DNA of 64,000 nt from Bryum argenteum. Its lineage: Eukaryota; Streptophyta; Bryopsida; Bryales; Bryaceae. Made by a program: the position numbers and the translations under genes. Shown in pieces: positions 11,017 through 21,235 of the stretch (positions are counted from its first letter, which is position 1; every line of letters begins with the position of its first letter). The stretch lies in NCBI GenBank assembly GCA_037043015.1, contig CM073321.1, positions 10,486,001 through 10,550,000 on the forward strand, written 5' to 3'. The notes beneath the pieces are model-generated. The model worked only from the letters and a program-made list of their open reading frames with translations. It had not been told where the DNA came from and did no database searches.

Positions 11017-11815
11017 TTGTTTTTATTTTCCTAGTTTGGTTTGGACTACGTAGGGTCATATAGAAGTTATACGACTATGGTCATACATGTGGTTTTATTA
11101 TATGTTTTTATATCTATATATGACGTTTACCTATTAATCATGAACGTTTAACGCTTTCTTAATTTATATCTAAATGTTTAAGTTTTAAACTCAATGCAAA
11201 CTAAAAGTTTCAAAACGTTTCTTTATTTTCAATTGAAGTGATTGACTCTAGCCAATGTTGGTAGGGGCTCTAGTTCAGTTTTTGTGTAGCTCAGGATAGC
11301 TGCTTTACGACGCACTGCAACGCTCAAACGAGCCGGAGGAGAATCGAACTCGAACTACTACAATGCTACGTGAATGTCTTTCTGTACACCTTACAAGGAG
11401 ACACGGAAAGACGACTTGAAGTTATAAACTTCAGATTATATATACGGAAGCATTTACATATAAATTTTATAAGTGTATTAGGAAATTGATGACGTCAGCC
11501 CTAATTATACTATACATATTGAAATAATTAGAGTAAATTTATTGATGTCCTAGCGGGCCATCCCAAATTTTGGTTAAAGTTTTGTATTTGAGAGTGAACG
11601 GGGCCAGTATATGATTTGAATTGTATGGGTTACATGTGATGATGTCAACCCTAATTTAATTAACTTTTACTTAAACTTACAAATGTGGAATATTTATGAA
11701 ATATTGTAGGACCTATATCCACGGTTTTGGGTACTTTTAGGCCCAAAACTAACCATTTCAAATTTTCAGAACCACACATTCCATGGTAATAGGACCATTA
11801 ACTTATAAATTTTTT
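11017..11815 (+). other. Element A right subterminal region
   Basis: No gene. It holds a tRNA-like block (11,286-11,370) and two copies of a short motif: GACGTCAGCCCTAAT near 11,487 and a diverged form, GATGTCAACCCTAAT, near 11,641. Both features recur at matching places in element B. Spacing and conservation suggest recognition sites for a mobility protein, which is inference. Confidence 0.6.
11286..11370 (-). other. tRNA-like conserved block of element A
   Basis: On the minus strand there is a box-B-like AGTTCGATTC (11,341-11,350), followed by GCTCGTTTGAGC and, further on, GCAGCTATCCTGAGCTA. Element B has the same arrangement at 30,875-30,955 with a canonical box B. It is not a normal tRNA gene: no convincing anticodon arm or acceptor stem could be drawn. 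It may be a tRNA-derived SINE relic present before the copies split, or an internal Pol III promoter. Confidence 0.5.
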
Positions 11816-11818
11816 TTT

Positions 11819-11896
11819 CTCACCGCTCAAACTTTACCGCTCACCGCTCACCGCTCACCGCTCACCGCTCACCGCTCACCGCTCAACGCTCACACC
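11819..11896 (+). repeat. Terminal CACCGCT repeats of element A
   Basis: About nine tandem CACCGCT(C) heptamers (GTGAGCG on the other strand) mark the right end. Element B ends in CTCTACGCTC-type versions of the same motif, and the left end of B has it in inverted orientation (GGCGTGAGCGTAGAG). Confidence 0.8.
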
Positions 11897-12042
11897 GGTG
11901 GTTTCCCCGCTTGTAGGGGGACCCTGACTTGGTATTTTGTGAGCAAGGGCACGGATGTTACCTTACCACTTGGGCAAGGCCTCGGAAAAAGGCTAGACAA
12001 AGAACAAGTGTATTAAGCATATCCCCCGAGTATTCATTTCAG

Positions 12043-12535
12043 AATGTAACTTGACTTGCGGTTGTTACGTTGAATGTGAAAACATGGTAGTCCAACGGGG
12101 AATGAAGGTGAAAGTGGGAGTATTTTGGGTTGGAGAAAAGGGCTTAGGGGTTAGGACATTTGAAGCCATCCCAATGGAGACTATCGTGCTTGAGTATGTG
12201 GGTTTAATTTGCAGCAATGTAGAGCTACTTACGAAGGTGGAAGAAACACCCAAACACGGATGTTACACGCTTGATCTAATTGCTGATTGGAACACTGAGG
12301 CTACTGTAACTAACGCAAATGCCTTGTGTATAGACGGAATGACTTATGGAAATGTGGCTAGATTTGTGAACCATTCATGTGAAGATGCCAACCTCATCGA
12401 CTTCCCAATCCGGATTGATAATGCGGAACTTCACATCTATCATGTGGCATTCTTTGCAAAACGCAAAATTCTCGCTCTTAACGAGCTCACATGGGTACTA
12501 TAACTGCTTCTCAATCATTTTTATTGGATTTCTTT
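12043..12535 (+). pseudogene. SET-domain histone methyltransferase fragment, SUV39/SUVH type
   Basis: One exon-like piece opens after ATTCATTTCAG at 12,042. It starts with the end of a pre-SET zinc cluster (ECNLTCGCYVECENMVVQRG). It continues with the SET domain: GLGVRTFEAIPMETIVLEYVG, then GNVARFVNHSC (the AdoMet and catalytic core motif) and the I/F motif ALNELTW. In this family NELTW is followed by D-Y; here an extra base at about 12,496 turns it into TWVL-stop, so the reading frame breaks in the last SET motif. The family methylates histone H3 lysine 9. Nothing upstream in the window supplies the N-terminal part. It lies between the end of element A and a giant LTR, so it may be a captured fragment or the remains of a host gene broken by insertions. 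Confidence 0.85.
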
Positions 12536-12739
12536 AGTTCCAACTCATTTTGATTGTAAGTCATTGCAAGTCTACCAAAGGAGGTGACTGAATTTGTAGT
12601 GCCGCCATCAGGACTACGGGAGCGCATTTTGGGAAGAAGCCGGGAGCCCTGGGTGAGGAAGCACCCACTGTCGCGTTCGCAGCACAGTTGCATCACCGAG
12701 ACCTCAAGAGAAAAATGCTTCTATGAAGACTAGGCACAG
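12536..12739. other. Short flank between SET fragment and giant LTR
   Basis: About 200 bp with no recognisable feature. Confidence 0.3.
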
Positions 12740-15700
12740 TGTCGGATGCCATTTATTCACTTTATCTTCCCTTACACGTTTATTGGTGTAATACCCGTGT
12801 TTAGGTGACTCGTATATCGTTCCAAGGATTCTATAAAGTGACCAAGACAAGTAGTGCTAAAACAACCAAACCCCCAAACGTTTCTAGTCCCAACTTATGT
12901 TTTAGCCTTGCATGGCAAGGGTATCCCTTTGCAAGAGGGGATGCACAAAGACTCTTTCCCTTATTTTTACCGTGGCGGAAACTTCCACACTTAGTCTCTT
13001 CCCACACACACACACACTAACGCACACATTACGTCCTCACAACTAATCCGTCCTCACCATCCGTACTAGCAGGTCACGCAGGCCGTCCTGGTTACCCTAT
13101 CACACTTACTACAATGACAGACTCTAAGAGCTCCGAATCCGGCTAGAAGACGTCTACATCTATTCCGGTCACGTACTGTGCTTGATCCGTCCTCTGAGAC
13201 CACAGAGGAACCCAAGTCCGTGGCAGTTGGAGGTCGGATTGGAATCCGGCCTCACACACTCTACTCCCAGACCCTCCCAGACCGTAAAGTGTTTACCACA
13301 GCAGTTTCCCTCTCTCGGACACCTAGACCAGTTCAAGACACAAGGCACTCAAGAATACGCCCAACCCGACCTCAACTCTACGGAAACGATCTAACAAAGA
13401 ATCCGGATTCCTAACTCCCAACTCATAACCCAAACACAGTAGATCCGACTTTCCAAGCACTCGACTGAAAAGGAGACGGGGAAATAATCACACCGAATAT
13501 GCGCATAAGAAGGTTTGATTAACACTCAAGCAAGGAAGGAATGTTTTAGGTGGCCAAATTTCCACCTATAAGGACTTCTAAGTCAACGACTTAGAAACCT
13601 AACTGGATTGCGGCGCCGACCTATAAGGCCTACTGCTCAAAAAGCGGCACGCATTCCCAAAAAAAAGATACTATACTGGCCTAGGCCGGATCCCGATCCG
13701 GCCTCCTAACCCTGGCCGTCCTCTGACTGCCAAACTCTAATTACGTCCTACCTCCTCCTCCGCGAACTAACTCCGTGCTTCGGCCGCTTCAGTGACGAGG
13801 CTGCTATCCGTCCTGCCTTGACCCTCTTACCCGTATCCGTTATCATGTACGCGTCCTCGCTGCAGTCCGTGTCGTCCCCGCTCTTGAACTCTTCTTCTTT
13901 TGGGTGCTCGAGGCCGATGTCGTGAAGTTTCTGAGCTCCAGGAGACTTCTCGTATTCCTCGGCCGTAAGCTTCCTCTTCGCGGTACGGGTGTTCTTGGCC
14001 GGAGAATCCGCTGGGACGGGTGCGTCTCCCTCCGTCTTCACCTTGGATTTGCCCTTCGTGTCGGTCGGACTGGAGGGTCCAGCATCCGTCCTCTCCGTCT
14101 TAACCGGATCCGGCCTCGGAGTCTTCGTCGGAGTAGAAGTAAAGGCCGGAGTTACTATCTCCTTTATCTGCTCCCGGACGGAGTCGAGCAACACCTTGAC
14201 TTCGGCATTGCTCTTCTCGATCTTGGTGGCGTACGTCTTCGCTGCCAAGAAAAACTTCCGGAAAGTTTCCGCCTTGAAAACCTCTGACTGCAAGATTCCA
14301 GCCTCGTACAGGTTGGCCTTCTGAAGTACGTCGGCCGGAGTCTCGCAGATCTCGACGAGCTTTACGACCTGCTCGTTCGCCGTAATTACGGCCTGCCGTC
14401 CGACCAGGAGTTCTTCCTCCCTTCTTCTTACCGTCTCCCGAAGACGCCTGTTGTCCAGGGTGAGCTTCGTTTTCTGCTTCTCCATCTGCCGGAACTGCTC
14501 CTCGGTCGGCTTGGAGTCCCACTTCTGCTTCACCTCCAACAATGTCTGCACTCCAAACTCTCTGCATAGCTGGGCCAATAGATCTTGGTAGAAAAAGTAC
14601 TAGCACCGGGCTTCCGCAAAGTGGTGCCATGCTTGCCTCATGGGATCCGGGTGGTTGGCGGACGGACTGAGGGGTGGGGGAAGTCTGGGGTCGTTCGGAT
14701 TCGTGGGGTTCACCCAGTCGGCCGTAACTTCCCCCTCATCCACAGCCTTCGAAGACTGTCCACGCTCGGTCTGGGTTCCGGCCTCGGTCGGGTTCCTAAG
14801 AGGGGACAGGGACGGAAGGATTATTACCTCTGGACCCGTCCGCGGTGGGGTTGCCTCGTGAGCCAGTTCTTGTGGTGCGTCCGGTTGGACGTCCCCGTCG
14901 TCTGATCCGACCTCGTCCTCTTCATCGTCGGAGTATACGGCCTTGCTGTCCGCGCTCTCCTCCGATTCGAACACGCCGTTGTTCTGAGATGACAGCGCGA
15001 TCTCGTAGTTCGACTCCTCCTCCTCCGTCAGTACTTCCTCCTTTTTGTATAGATGGTAAAGGAAGGGAGTGATCCGGCTAGGACGGGTTTTACCTACGTT
15101 CTCCACGAGCCGGGCGACTAAGTCTCGGATGATGATGCCCAGTCGACCTCCCGCTCTCCTCGCATGGACCCCAGGACGGTGTTGGCGAGCCGGACAGTGA
15201 TCCGATGCGGCTTCTCCGCGTGGATGATCGGTGCTAAGAATTTGATGAAGGCGCGCTCCCTCGGGTCCTTACAGTCTTCCACCAAATAGCCGTTATTCTT
15301 GTGCGGATTCCCGTGGAACACCTTCTTCGCCCATTTGTGTTTCCGGCCGCACAACCCTACTCCGCTCTTTACGACCCGGCCGTAAACAGCTCTCCAGTGA
15401 TCAGTCGTCCAGGAAGCCGGCTTCCCTCTGACCGTCCCCTCAAACTGATTTGGCGCACCGACCTTGATCTCGCGCACCATCTCCGCGTCGCGCAGTCCCC
15501 ACGGTGTGTCCAGCAGGCCGGAGAGTCCCATCTTGTCGAGGTCCTCCGCCAATGACTTCTTCTCTTCCTTGTCAACCGGAATGCAAGGGAGTACTAGCTT
15601 GATCGATATTTTGAGCTCCTCCTGCGCCTAAGCGGAAGCGGAAGCTGATCCTGCCATGGGAAAGAAGTGCGACAGAAAGTAACAAGTGGCCGGGCTGAGA

Positions 15701-16196
15701 TCGGCCAGTGGGCCGGATCGGAACTAAGGTACGGAAAGTGAAAGACGGAAGGCAGGGGCGCAAGAAGACAAGAAGGCAGAAAGTGAGGAGGCAGGTGACG
15801 ACAAGGGCGGACGGGTCGCTTTTTTATAGAGGGAGTCGGATTTAAATCCGACCATCATGACTTGTCCCGCCGCCATCATTGCCATCTCCGTACGGAGTCG
15901 CCTTCTGGATTGTTCTTCATTATTAAATTTCTCGCCACTCCGTCCTTGAGCCGCCGTATTAACTCCCATTCCGGCCTCTGACAGCACGTCCTTGCCGTAC
16001 GGGTGCAGAGTACGGATTGGCAAATCCGTCCTTATTATTACAGACTATATTCTAACTATAACATTTATTTGTAAAAACGTATTTGCCTTATAGTATACGG
16101 CCTAGCACATACTAAGGTCGGATTCTAGACTCTATACTTATTCTTAATGCGCATTAAAACATAGTGGCGACACAATCGAAAAAACAGGGTCCGACA
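12740..16196 (-). mobile_element. Giant LTR family 1, copy 1 (3.46 kb, 3' LTR on minus strand)
   Basis: Read on the minus strand, the unit starts TGTCGGACCC at 16,196 and ends CATCCGACA at 12,740, with TGTCGGA/TCCGACA inverted ends. Directly upstream on the minus strand lie a polypurine tract (GAAAGGGGGTGA) and the end of a gypsy pol ORF. This is the position of a 3' LTR. Copy 2 (37,792-41,244) and copy 3 (61,863-63,958) have equivalent ends and 5-bp target duplications, so this segment moves as one LTR. No internal second LTR was found. Copies 1 and 2 are very similar over their full length. Confidence 0.8.
13748..15657 (-). pseudogene. LTR-encoded coiled-coil protein, copy 1
   Basis: The ORF lies wholly inside the LTR, in the sense direction, starting about 540 bp after the LTR start. 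Segments: 15,657-15,118 (LPCIPVDKEEKKSLAEDLDK, then a Trp-rich block with WTTDHWRAVYG and HKWAKKVFHGNPHKNNGY), 15,106-14,600 (PFLYHLYKKEEVLTEEEESN, acidic) and 14,578-13,748. The last has a Lys/Glu/Arg heptad-rich coiled coil (LDNRRLRETVRRREEELLVG), then a Pro/Thr/Lys linker and a basic tail ending SSRRRR. Full length about 636 residues. An early stop near codon 10 and frame changes break it. No family is recognised. The layout is gag-like (globular, coiled coil, basic tail) but no zinc knuckle is seen. Confidence 0.7.
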
Positions 16197-16208
16197 TCAC
16201 CCCCTTTC
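16197..16208 (-). other. Polypurine tract before giant LTR copy 1
   Basis: On the minus strand, GAAAGGGGGTGA directly abuts the TGTCGGACCC start of the LTR. This decides that the 3.46-kb unit is a 3' LTR and not a separate transposon. Confidence 0.75.
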
Positions 16209-16233
16209 AATTGTGAAGCGTCCTCGCGAACAC

Positions 16234-16735
16234 TTAGCCGTAGTCCGAACTTTCCTCCGAAATCTCTTCCGGATTGTACTTCTTTACTCGCGATCCGTTC
16301 ACCCTTGTGTCCAGCATGTTTCCGCTTAGGTCGGCTAATTGTAGAGACCCGTTTGCGTAAACGTCCGGCACTCTATACGGTCCCATCCACCTGGTATGAA
16401 GCTTGCACGGAAACTTTTTGTAGCGGTTGTCATACAGCAGCACTAGCCCTCCCGGTCGGATTTTGTGGTCCTTGAAAGTCCGGCCGTCATGGTCCTCCTT
16501 GCTGTCTGTGTTTGCTCCAAGGCCTCCCTCCTTGCTTCTTCGAGATCTTCAATGGCCAACAGTCTAGTTTCCGGGATATTAGTCTTCGTAGCCATCACTA
16601 GGATATTAGTCTTCGTAGCCATCAGTACCCATGGTATTTCTACACCGGCAACCTTTCTTCTCATAGACATGCCGTATAGTAGTAATTTTCGGATGATTCT
16701 AGAACGACCTTGGTTACGAGACATGAATTCAACTT
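16234..16735 (-). pseudogene. Gypsy pol C-terminal end (minus strand)
   Basis: Two minus-strand frames give the integrase tail of a Ty3/gypsy element: ETRLLAIEDLEEARREALEQ (16,443-16,724) followed by LLYDNRYKKFPCKLHTRWMG and GPYRVPDVYANGSLQLADL (16,234-16,443). The GPY motif is the classic integrase C-terminal module. A 25-bp direct duplication (TATTAGTCTTCGTAGCCATC, 16,577 and 16,602) has duplicated MATKTNI. The element's upstream coding part is missing. It meets plus-strand gypsy DNA at about 16,735. Confidence 0.85.
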
Positions 16736-16739
16736 AATG

Positions 16740-18558
16740 ACTGGGCAAGGAACCAGATCAGAATCCGGAGATATGGGAAAACCATGATAATCCCCGTGGA
16801 TAGTTGTATCACTCGAGAGAAAGTCAAACAAATACGAAACCAAGCTGGCACATGATGGGGCAAAGGACTCACTCAAGAACAAGAGGCCTTGGTGTTTTCC
16901 GCCGACCCAGATCTAATTCTGTTAGTAGAGATTCACTTGGCCAGTGTGGTCTCGCACGAAGAGACGCTCGATATCCCGCCAAGGTTTACCAGAGAAGTTT
17001 CCAAGGGAGTCACCATTGATAATACTCCGGCAACTAAGGCCTTGAGTCAACAAGTGGTGATGGTATGGACGCATAGATCTAAAGAACAGGTGGAGTTGGT
17101 TAACCTTGGTACCGAACAAGAGCCAAAGAATGTGAAGATTAACGCCGACGCACCCAACACTATCAAATAAGCTACCATAGCTCTTTTCAAAGAATATCAA
17201 GATATCTTTGTTGGGACGCATGAAGATTTGAAAGGTGTACCGAGAACTATAGCCAAATGAACCATCGACTTGATATCGAACGCACACCCGGTACTGCAGT
17301 GCTGATACGAATAAACCCTCGCTACGCTCCCAAGATCAAAACTAAGTTGAACAACTTACTTAGTGCCAAATTCATATCCCTGGTAGACTCAACACCATGG
17401 TTATCCCAAATGGTGATCATCCCCAAAAAGAACGGCGTACTACGAATTTGTGTAGACTTTTGCAAACTAAGTGCGGCAACTAAAAAGGATCACTATCCTT
17501 TACCTTACATGGAGAAAATCATTAATGAAGTAGCTGGACACGAAATGTACTCTTTCCTAGACTGTTATTTAAGTTACTACCAAGTCGCCATGGCAGACCA
17601 AGACAAGAACAAAACCACTTTTTCTACAGAGAGGGGGCCCTATCAATTCGAAAGAATGCCAGTTGAGGCTAAAAATGCACCAATGACATTTCAACGTGTC
17701 TTGGAATTGATTTTTCGCCCATATCTGAAGAAGTTCTTCCGTATCTATCTCAATTATGGAACCGTATACGGCCGCATGCAGGACCATGTTGGCCAGTTAC
17801 GACAGATTTTCCAAGCCTGCCGGGAAAACGGAGTAAGTTTGAATGCAGACAAATGCATGTTCATTTTTTTTGCCAGGGTCATCTTGGGATACATTTTTTG
17901 CAAGTATGGGAAGCTCCTAGACCCATCCAAGATCCAAGATATCCTTGACATGACCCTGCCCACAGATCGAAAGGGTGTCCAAAGGTTGCTTGGCATTTTG
18001 CAATTCAATAGGATGTACATCGAGAAGCTAGCACATCTTGCTGCCTCGATAGCCGCCAACAATCACGCAGGGTACTCCTACCCAAGGGATTGGACGCAGG
18101 CCGCGCAAACTACCCTAGACAAAATCAAACAGACTTATTCGGAAGCCCCAATACTACTCGCCCGAAACTAGGCCAAGCTATTTAACGTTCACACAGAAGC
18201 CTCGAAGATCGCCGTGGGAGTCATGTTAGCACTGAACGTCAACGACAAACATGATCAACCAGTGGCTTACGCTAGCAGATTGCAGAACTAAGCTGAACGC
18301 AACTACTCAACCACGGAAAGAGAAACACTAGCCATGGTCTACGCTGTCAAGAAATTTTGGCATTACCTGCTTCGAAACAAGTTTCGTTTCATAGTTGACC
18401 ACCATAGCTTCTCTTACTTAGTAAACCAACCATTGATCAATGGACGTGTAGATCGATGGATCATGATCCTCGCGGAATATGACTTTGAGGTAGTCTTTGT
18501 ACTAGGAAAGCGGCACATAGTGGCAGATTACATGTCTAGGGACACCAATACCACCGAG
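16740..18558 (+). pseudogene. Gypsy pol: reverse transcriptase and RNase H, first half
   Basis: Ty3/gypsy pol on the plus strand. RT motifs include LSQMVIIPKKNGVLRICVDF, YPLPYMEKIINEV and YSFLDCYLSYYQV. At about 17,744-17,757 the catalytic YxDD box reads YLNYG, so the enzyme is dead. The tether (DPSKIQDILD, RLLGILQFNRMYI) and RNase H follow (HTEASKIAVGVML, ERNYSTTERETLAMVYAVKKF, HHSFSYLVNQP, HIVADYMSRD). The frame is interrupted exactly at DTNTTE by element B. The reading frame resumes at 31,596 once one copy of the 10-bp target duplication is removed. The protease part upstream is missing or unrecognisable. Confidence 0.9.
18549..18558 (+). repeat. Target-site duplication, left, of element B
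   Basis: TACCACCGAG, identical to 31,586-31,595. Removing element B plus one copy joins the gypsy pol codons of DTNTTE to EGIDDSF in frame. Ten bases is within the 8-11 bp range of Mutator-like transposons, though no transposase is seen. Confidence 0.88.
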
Positions 18559-18570
18559 AGACGTTACTTG

Positions 18571-18585
18571 GGCGTGAGCGTAGAG
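18571..18585 (+). repeat. Left terminal inverted repeat core of element B
   Basis: GGCGTGAGCGTAGAG starts 12 bp inside the element. Its reverse complement is at 31,559-31,573, also 12 bp from the end. Confidence 0.85.
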
Positions 18586-18659
18586 CGGAGAAATTTAGAT
18601 TGGAGAGCAGTGGTGAGAACATTTTTTTGGAAAAAGTTTCTAAAAATTAAAAAAATCTA

Positions 18660-19390
18660 ATTTTATACAGAATATTCTGTTGAATATTCGAATATTCCTA
18701 ACTTATTACCGTGGATTTGGAAACCAAACCCGTGGAAATGAGGGAAACAAATCTGAAATTTGGCAAACTTCAACAACATTGGAAAGACATTGTGAGACCC
18801 TTATAGTGTGACATGAGTCAAACAATTTTGTGGATATAGATAATAATATAATTATTTTCACAATATTGTGAAATCTTGTCACACAACGTGAGATTCATAT
18901 TTCTTCTAAGTCACAACCATCATTGCCCAACATACTTAGAACAAAGACTCCTTCAGACAAATAATCAATGTGCCAAAGCTTCTCGTTTACTTTAGTTTCT
19001 TTAACAAACGTTGTGCGTTGAAAAATGAAAATTGGTTCTAACAGATGTGGATGGTTCAAAGGTTTAGATCTTTGACTTCTTCTTTTTCATAGATAGTACT
19101 CAAATTCTTTGCACAAATTTGGGTAACCCTTCTCCCTATTCAAAGACGTGAGAAGTTCACGTAGTTTAGTTTATAAGTTTTGTGTTTAGATTCAATTGGA
19201 ACATCAAGCTTACAAAAAATCTCGTGTTGATGTTGCACTCCGTGCAGAATGTATTGCTTTGTGTGTTTTGCTGGGCACGCATGTCCATTGCTAAGCCCCA
19301 TGGGCTTAGTGATCCTATTGAGAATACTATACCCACGTAAATACTTGAAAGAGTAGATGAGATTTCTCAAGCTTCAATAGTTTAATTCTT
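18660..19390. other. Element B left arm, AT-rich, no gene seen
   Basis: About 730 bp of AT-rich DNA. Early bases (18,660-18,760) have weak inverted similarity to the right ends of A and B. A minus-strand open frame at 19,140-19,370 shows no known domain. Confidence 0.4.
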
Positions 19391-19412
19391 TATACTTATC
19401 AAAGACTCATTC

Positions 19413-19622
19413 CAGCCCTATGGAGGGATACCATGTCTAGTATCTTCAAGGAGTTAGTAACTAGCTAGAAAATAGCATAGTCATAGTGTCCATCCTCGAA
19501 AGGGGAGAGTAGTATTGTGCCAATTTCCCCTTATTCGGTGGGCATCGGGTCATTAGTTTTACCTACAGACACTTCATTCACGCTGGCCCCTTACAAAGGG
19601 ACCGAAATTTCTATATATATAT
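19413..19622 (+). repeat. SINE fragment (3' part) in element B
   Basis: It matches the 3' two thirds of the SINE at 48,718-49,074: GGAGGGATACCATGTCTAGT, CTAGTTACTAG-like core, GTCCATCCTCGAAAGGGGA, AATTTCCCCTTATTCGGTGG, and a TCTATATATATA tail. The tRNA-related head is missing, so it is a truncated copy. Confidence 0.8.
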
Positions 19623-19779
19623 CAAATGCATCATCAACAACAAGTGGAACTTACAGACATACATTTGAAAGAAGTGAGGAAAGAAGTTTTAACCTTCTGG
19701 CATTTTTATTCAATTGATGACTTTCTTGATTGTATTCATCTTTTACGTTGAGAGTTCTTTTTCACAATTTTATTTTGGA

Positions 19780-20480
19780 GGGTAACTCAAAACATCCATG
19801 CAATCCCCTACATCTTCCAGCACTCTTTCATTGGTGCTCTCGTCTTCTACAACAGTGAGACATGCATTGGAAGAAGATAAAGAGGAAGTTTACTTTTCTA
19901 TGTAGTTGGCTTAATTCTACTTACTCGCAATATTGAGTTCTTGTCAAGCTCGTATGTAAGGAAAATAGGCAAAGCTATGCAACCTTTAAGGACTTGAAGC
20001 ATTCTTCATGCAACTCCAACAACAATATGAGTTAGTAAACACCCATGAAAACAAGGTAAGAAAATTAGTTATAAGCTTTTAGTATTCTACTTTATTAATA
20101 CAGTGTTTAAATAGTATTAATCATTTTTTTTTGGTACTGTATTTTTTTAACTCTTTTATTTTGGTAGGAGAGTAGGCATATCAATAGATGAAACCGCCTA
20201 GAACTATCGGCACTCTTTCATTGATAAATCCATTTTCAACGACAACTAAAACAAGTAAAAATGCACTTACACAAGGTAAAAATAAATACTCTAAGCTTTT
20301 AGAAATTCTGATTTTCTAAGTGATTTTCATGATACCACTTAATATTTACTTTGGAAGTTATTTTTTATTGACATTATCTTTGGGAGGATAATAAACACAC
20401 CTATGCGATTGCCATTACTCTACAATTGATAAATGCATCTCCAAGAACAACAAGAATGTTTGAAAATAATATGGACTAGC
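19780..20480 (+). repeat. Three diverged direct repeats in element B left arm
   Basis: Segments starting near 19,775, 20,160 and 20,375 share a pattern: TTTGGGAGG-type start, a CATGCAATCCC-like middle, CACTCTTTCATTGATAAATC, and an ACAACAAG-like end. They are strongly diverged and unevenly spaced. They read as an old tandem or dispersed repeat. Confidence 0.5.
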
Positions 20481-21235
20481 TAAGGAATACTGTGTGTAAA
20501 ACTATACAAATGATCCGGGCTCAACTCATCAAGAGTTATCCTGAGCCAGTGATCAATACTAGAGAAATTAAAGCAAGGGTTATCTCATATCAAATCCAAG
20601 TCGAGGCAGAAGATTTCTCCAGAATATACCTCATTTTGAGAAGATTCTTCACAAGGTCGTCCAATCCAGTGCCCTTCCATTTCCCCCATAACGTTATCCT
20701 ACCTCCTCAATTTGAAGGATAAATGAGGAGACTTGTGGCATTGAGAATCTGATCCCTGCCACTTGTGCTACCAGCACCACCAACACGAAGACCAGGATAG
20801 CAAGGAACAAGAAGTTCTGAATCAGCAATCGTTGCGTAACTGACACAGAGGCTTTTAACATATATCCAAATTGCAGCACTTTAAAAGTGCATGACCATAC
20901 ACAAGGTGATTTAGGGATCCGATGTGTGAATCACATTAGAGCCCTCAGTGAGCGTGAAGTTGAGCGTGAGCGTAAAGCAAAACATTAGAGTTCTTATGGC
21001 CAACTGGGTAAAATAAGCTGCCAATCTAGAATGCAAGGAATTATTGAGAGACCTACTCACCTCAAAGCAGAGCTTAGTGAGTCAGTGCGAGTCGACCGCT
21101 CTCCTACCTCAAATCAGCCAAATCAGATGACCCTAAACACAAAAAACCCGACAACTTAGTTTGTCAGAGACCTTGTACGTAAAAGAGGGAAAAAACAAAT
21201 CTTACTCAAACAATATAACTCTTGGGCAAGGTTGT
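20481..21235. other. Element B left arm, no recognisable gene
   Basis: An open frame at 20,492-20,722 (76 codons) has no known domain. The remainder is mixed sequence. Nothing else is supportable. Confidence 0.35.

Larger units (their letters stand above)
2255..11907 (+). mobile_element. Element A: large DNA-transposon-like unit, right part
   Basis: The right side, from gene 1 to about 11.9 kb, corresponds to element B in gene order, intron positions, the tRNA-like block, paired subterminal motifs and the GTGAGCG-type end repeats. The exact right end is uncertain (about 11,895-11,910), and no target duplication was found because the left end is not identified. It may lie upstream of the window, with the gypsy element at 1-1480 inserted in it, or may be deleted. 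The listed start is simply the first gene that could belong to it. No transposase was recognised. Confidence 0.6.

Noticed and set aside
11286-11370. A genuine tRNA gene (also at 30,875-30,955)
   Set aside because: Box B is present but acceptor and anticodon stems cannot be formed convincingly; treated as tRNA-like only.
13904-14324. Plus-strand frames opposite the LTR protein (also at 38,956-39,376)
   Set aside because: Shadows of the minus-strand ORF; the minus frame has coherent coiled-coil and acidic composition and is the one kept open in both copies.
12740-16196. Giant LTR copy 1 as a DNA transposon with 7-bp inverted ends
   Set aside because: 5-bp target duplications at the other copies, TG...CA ends, and a polypurine tract plus gypsy pol directly upstream fit an LTR better.
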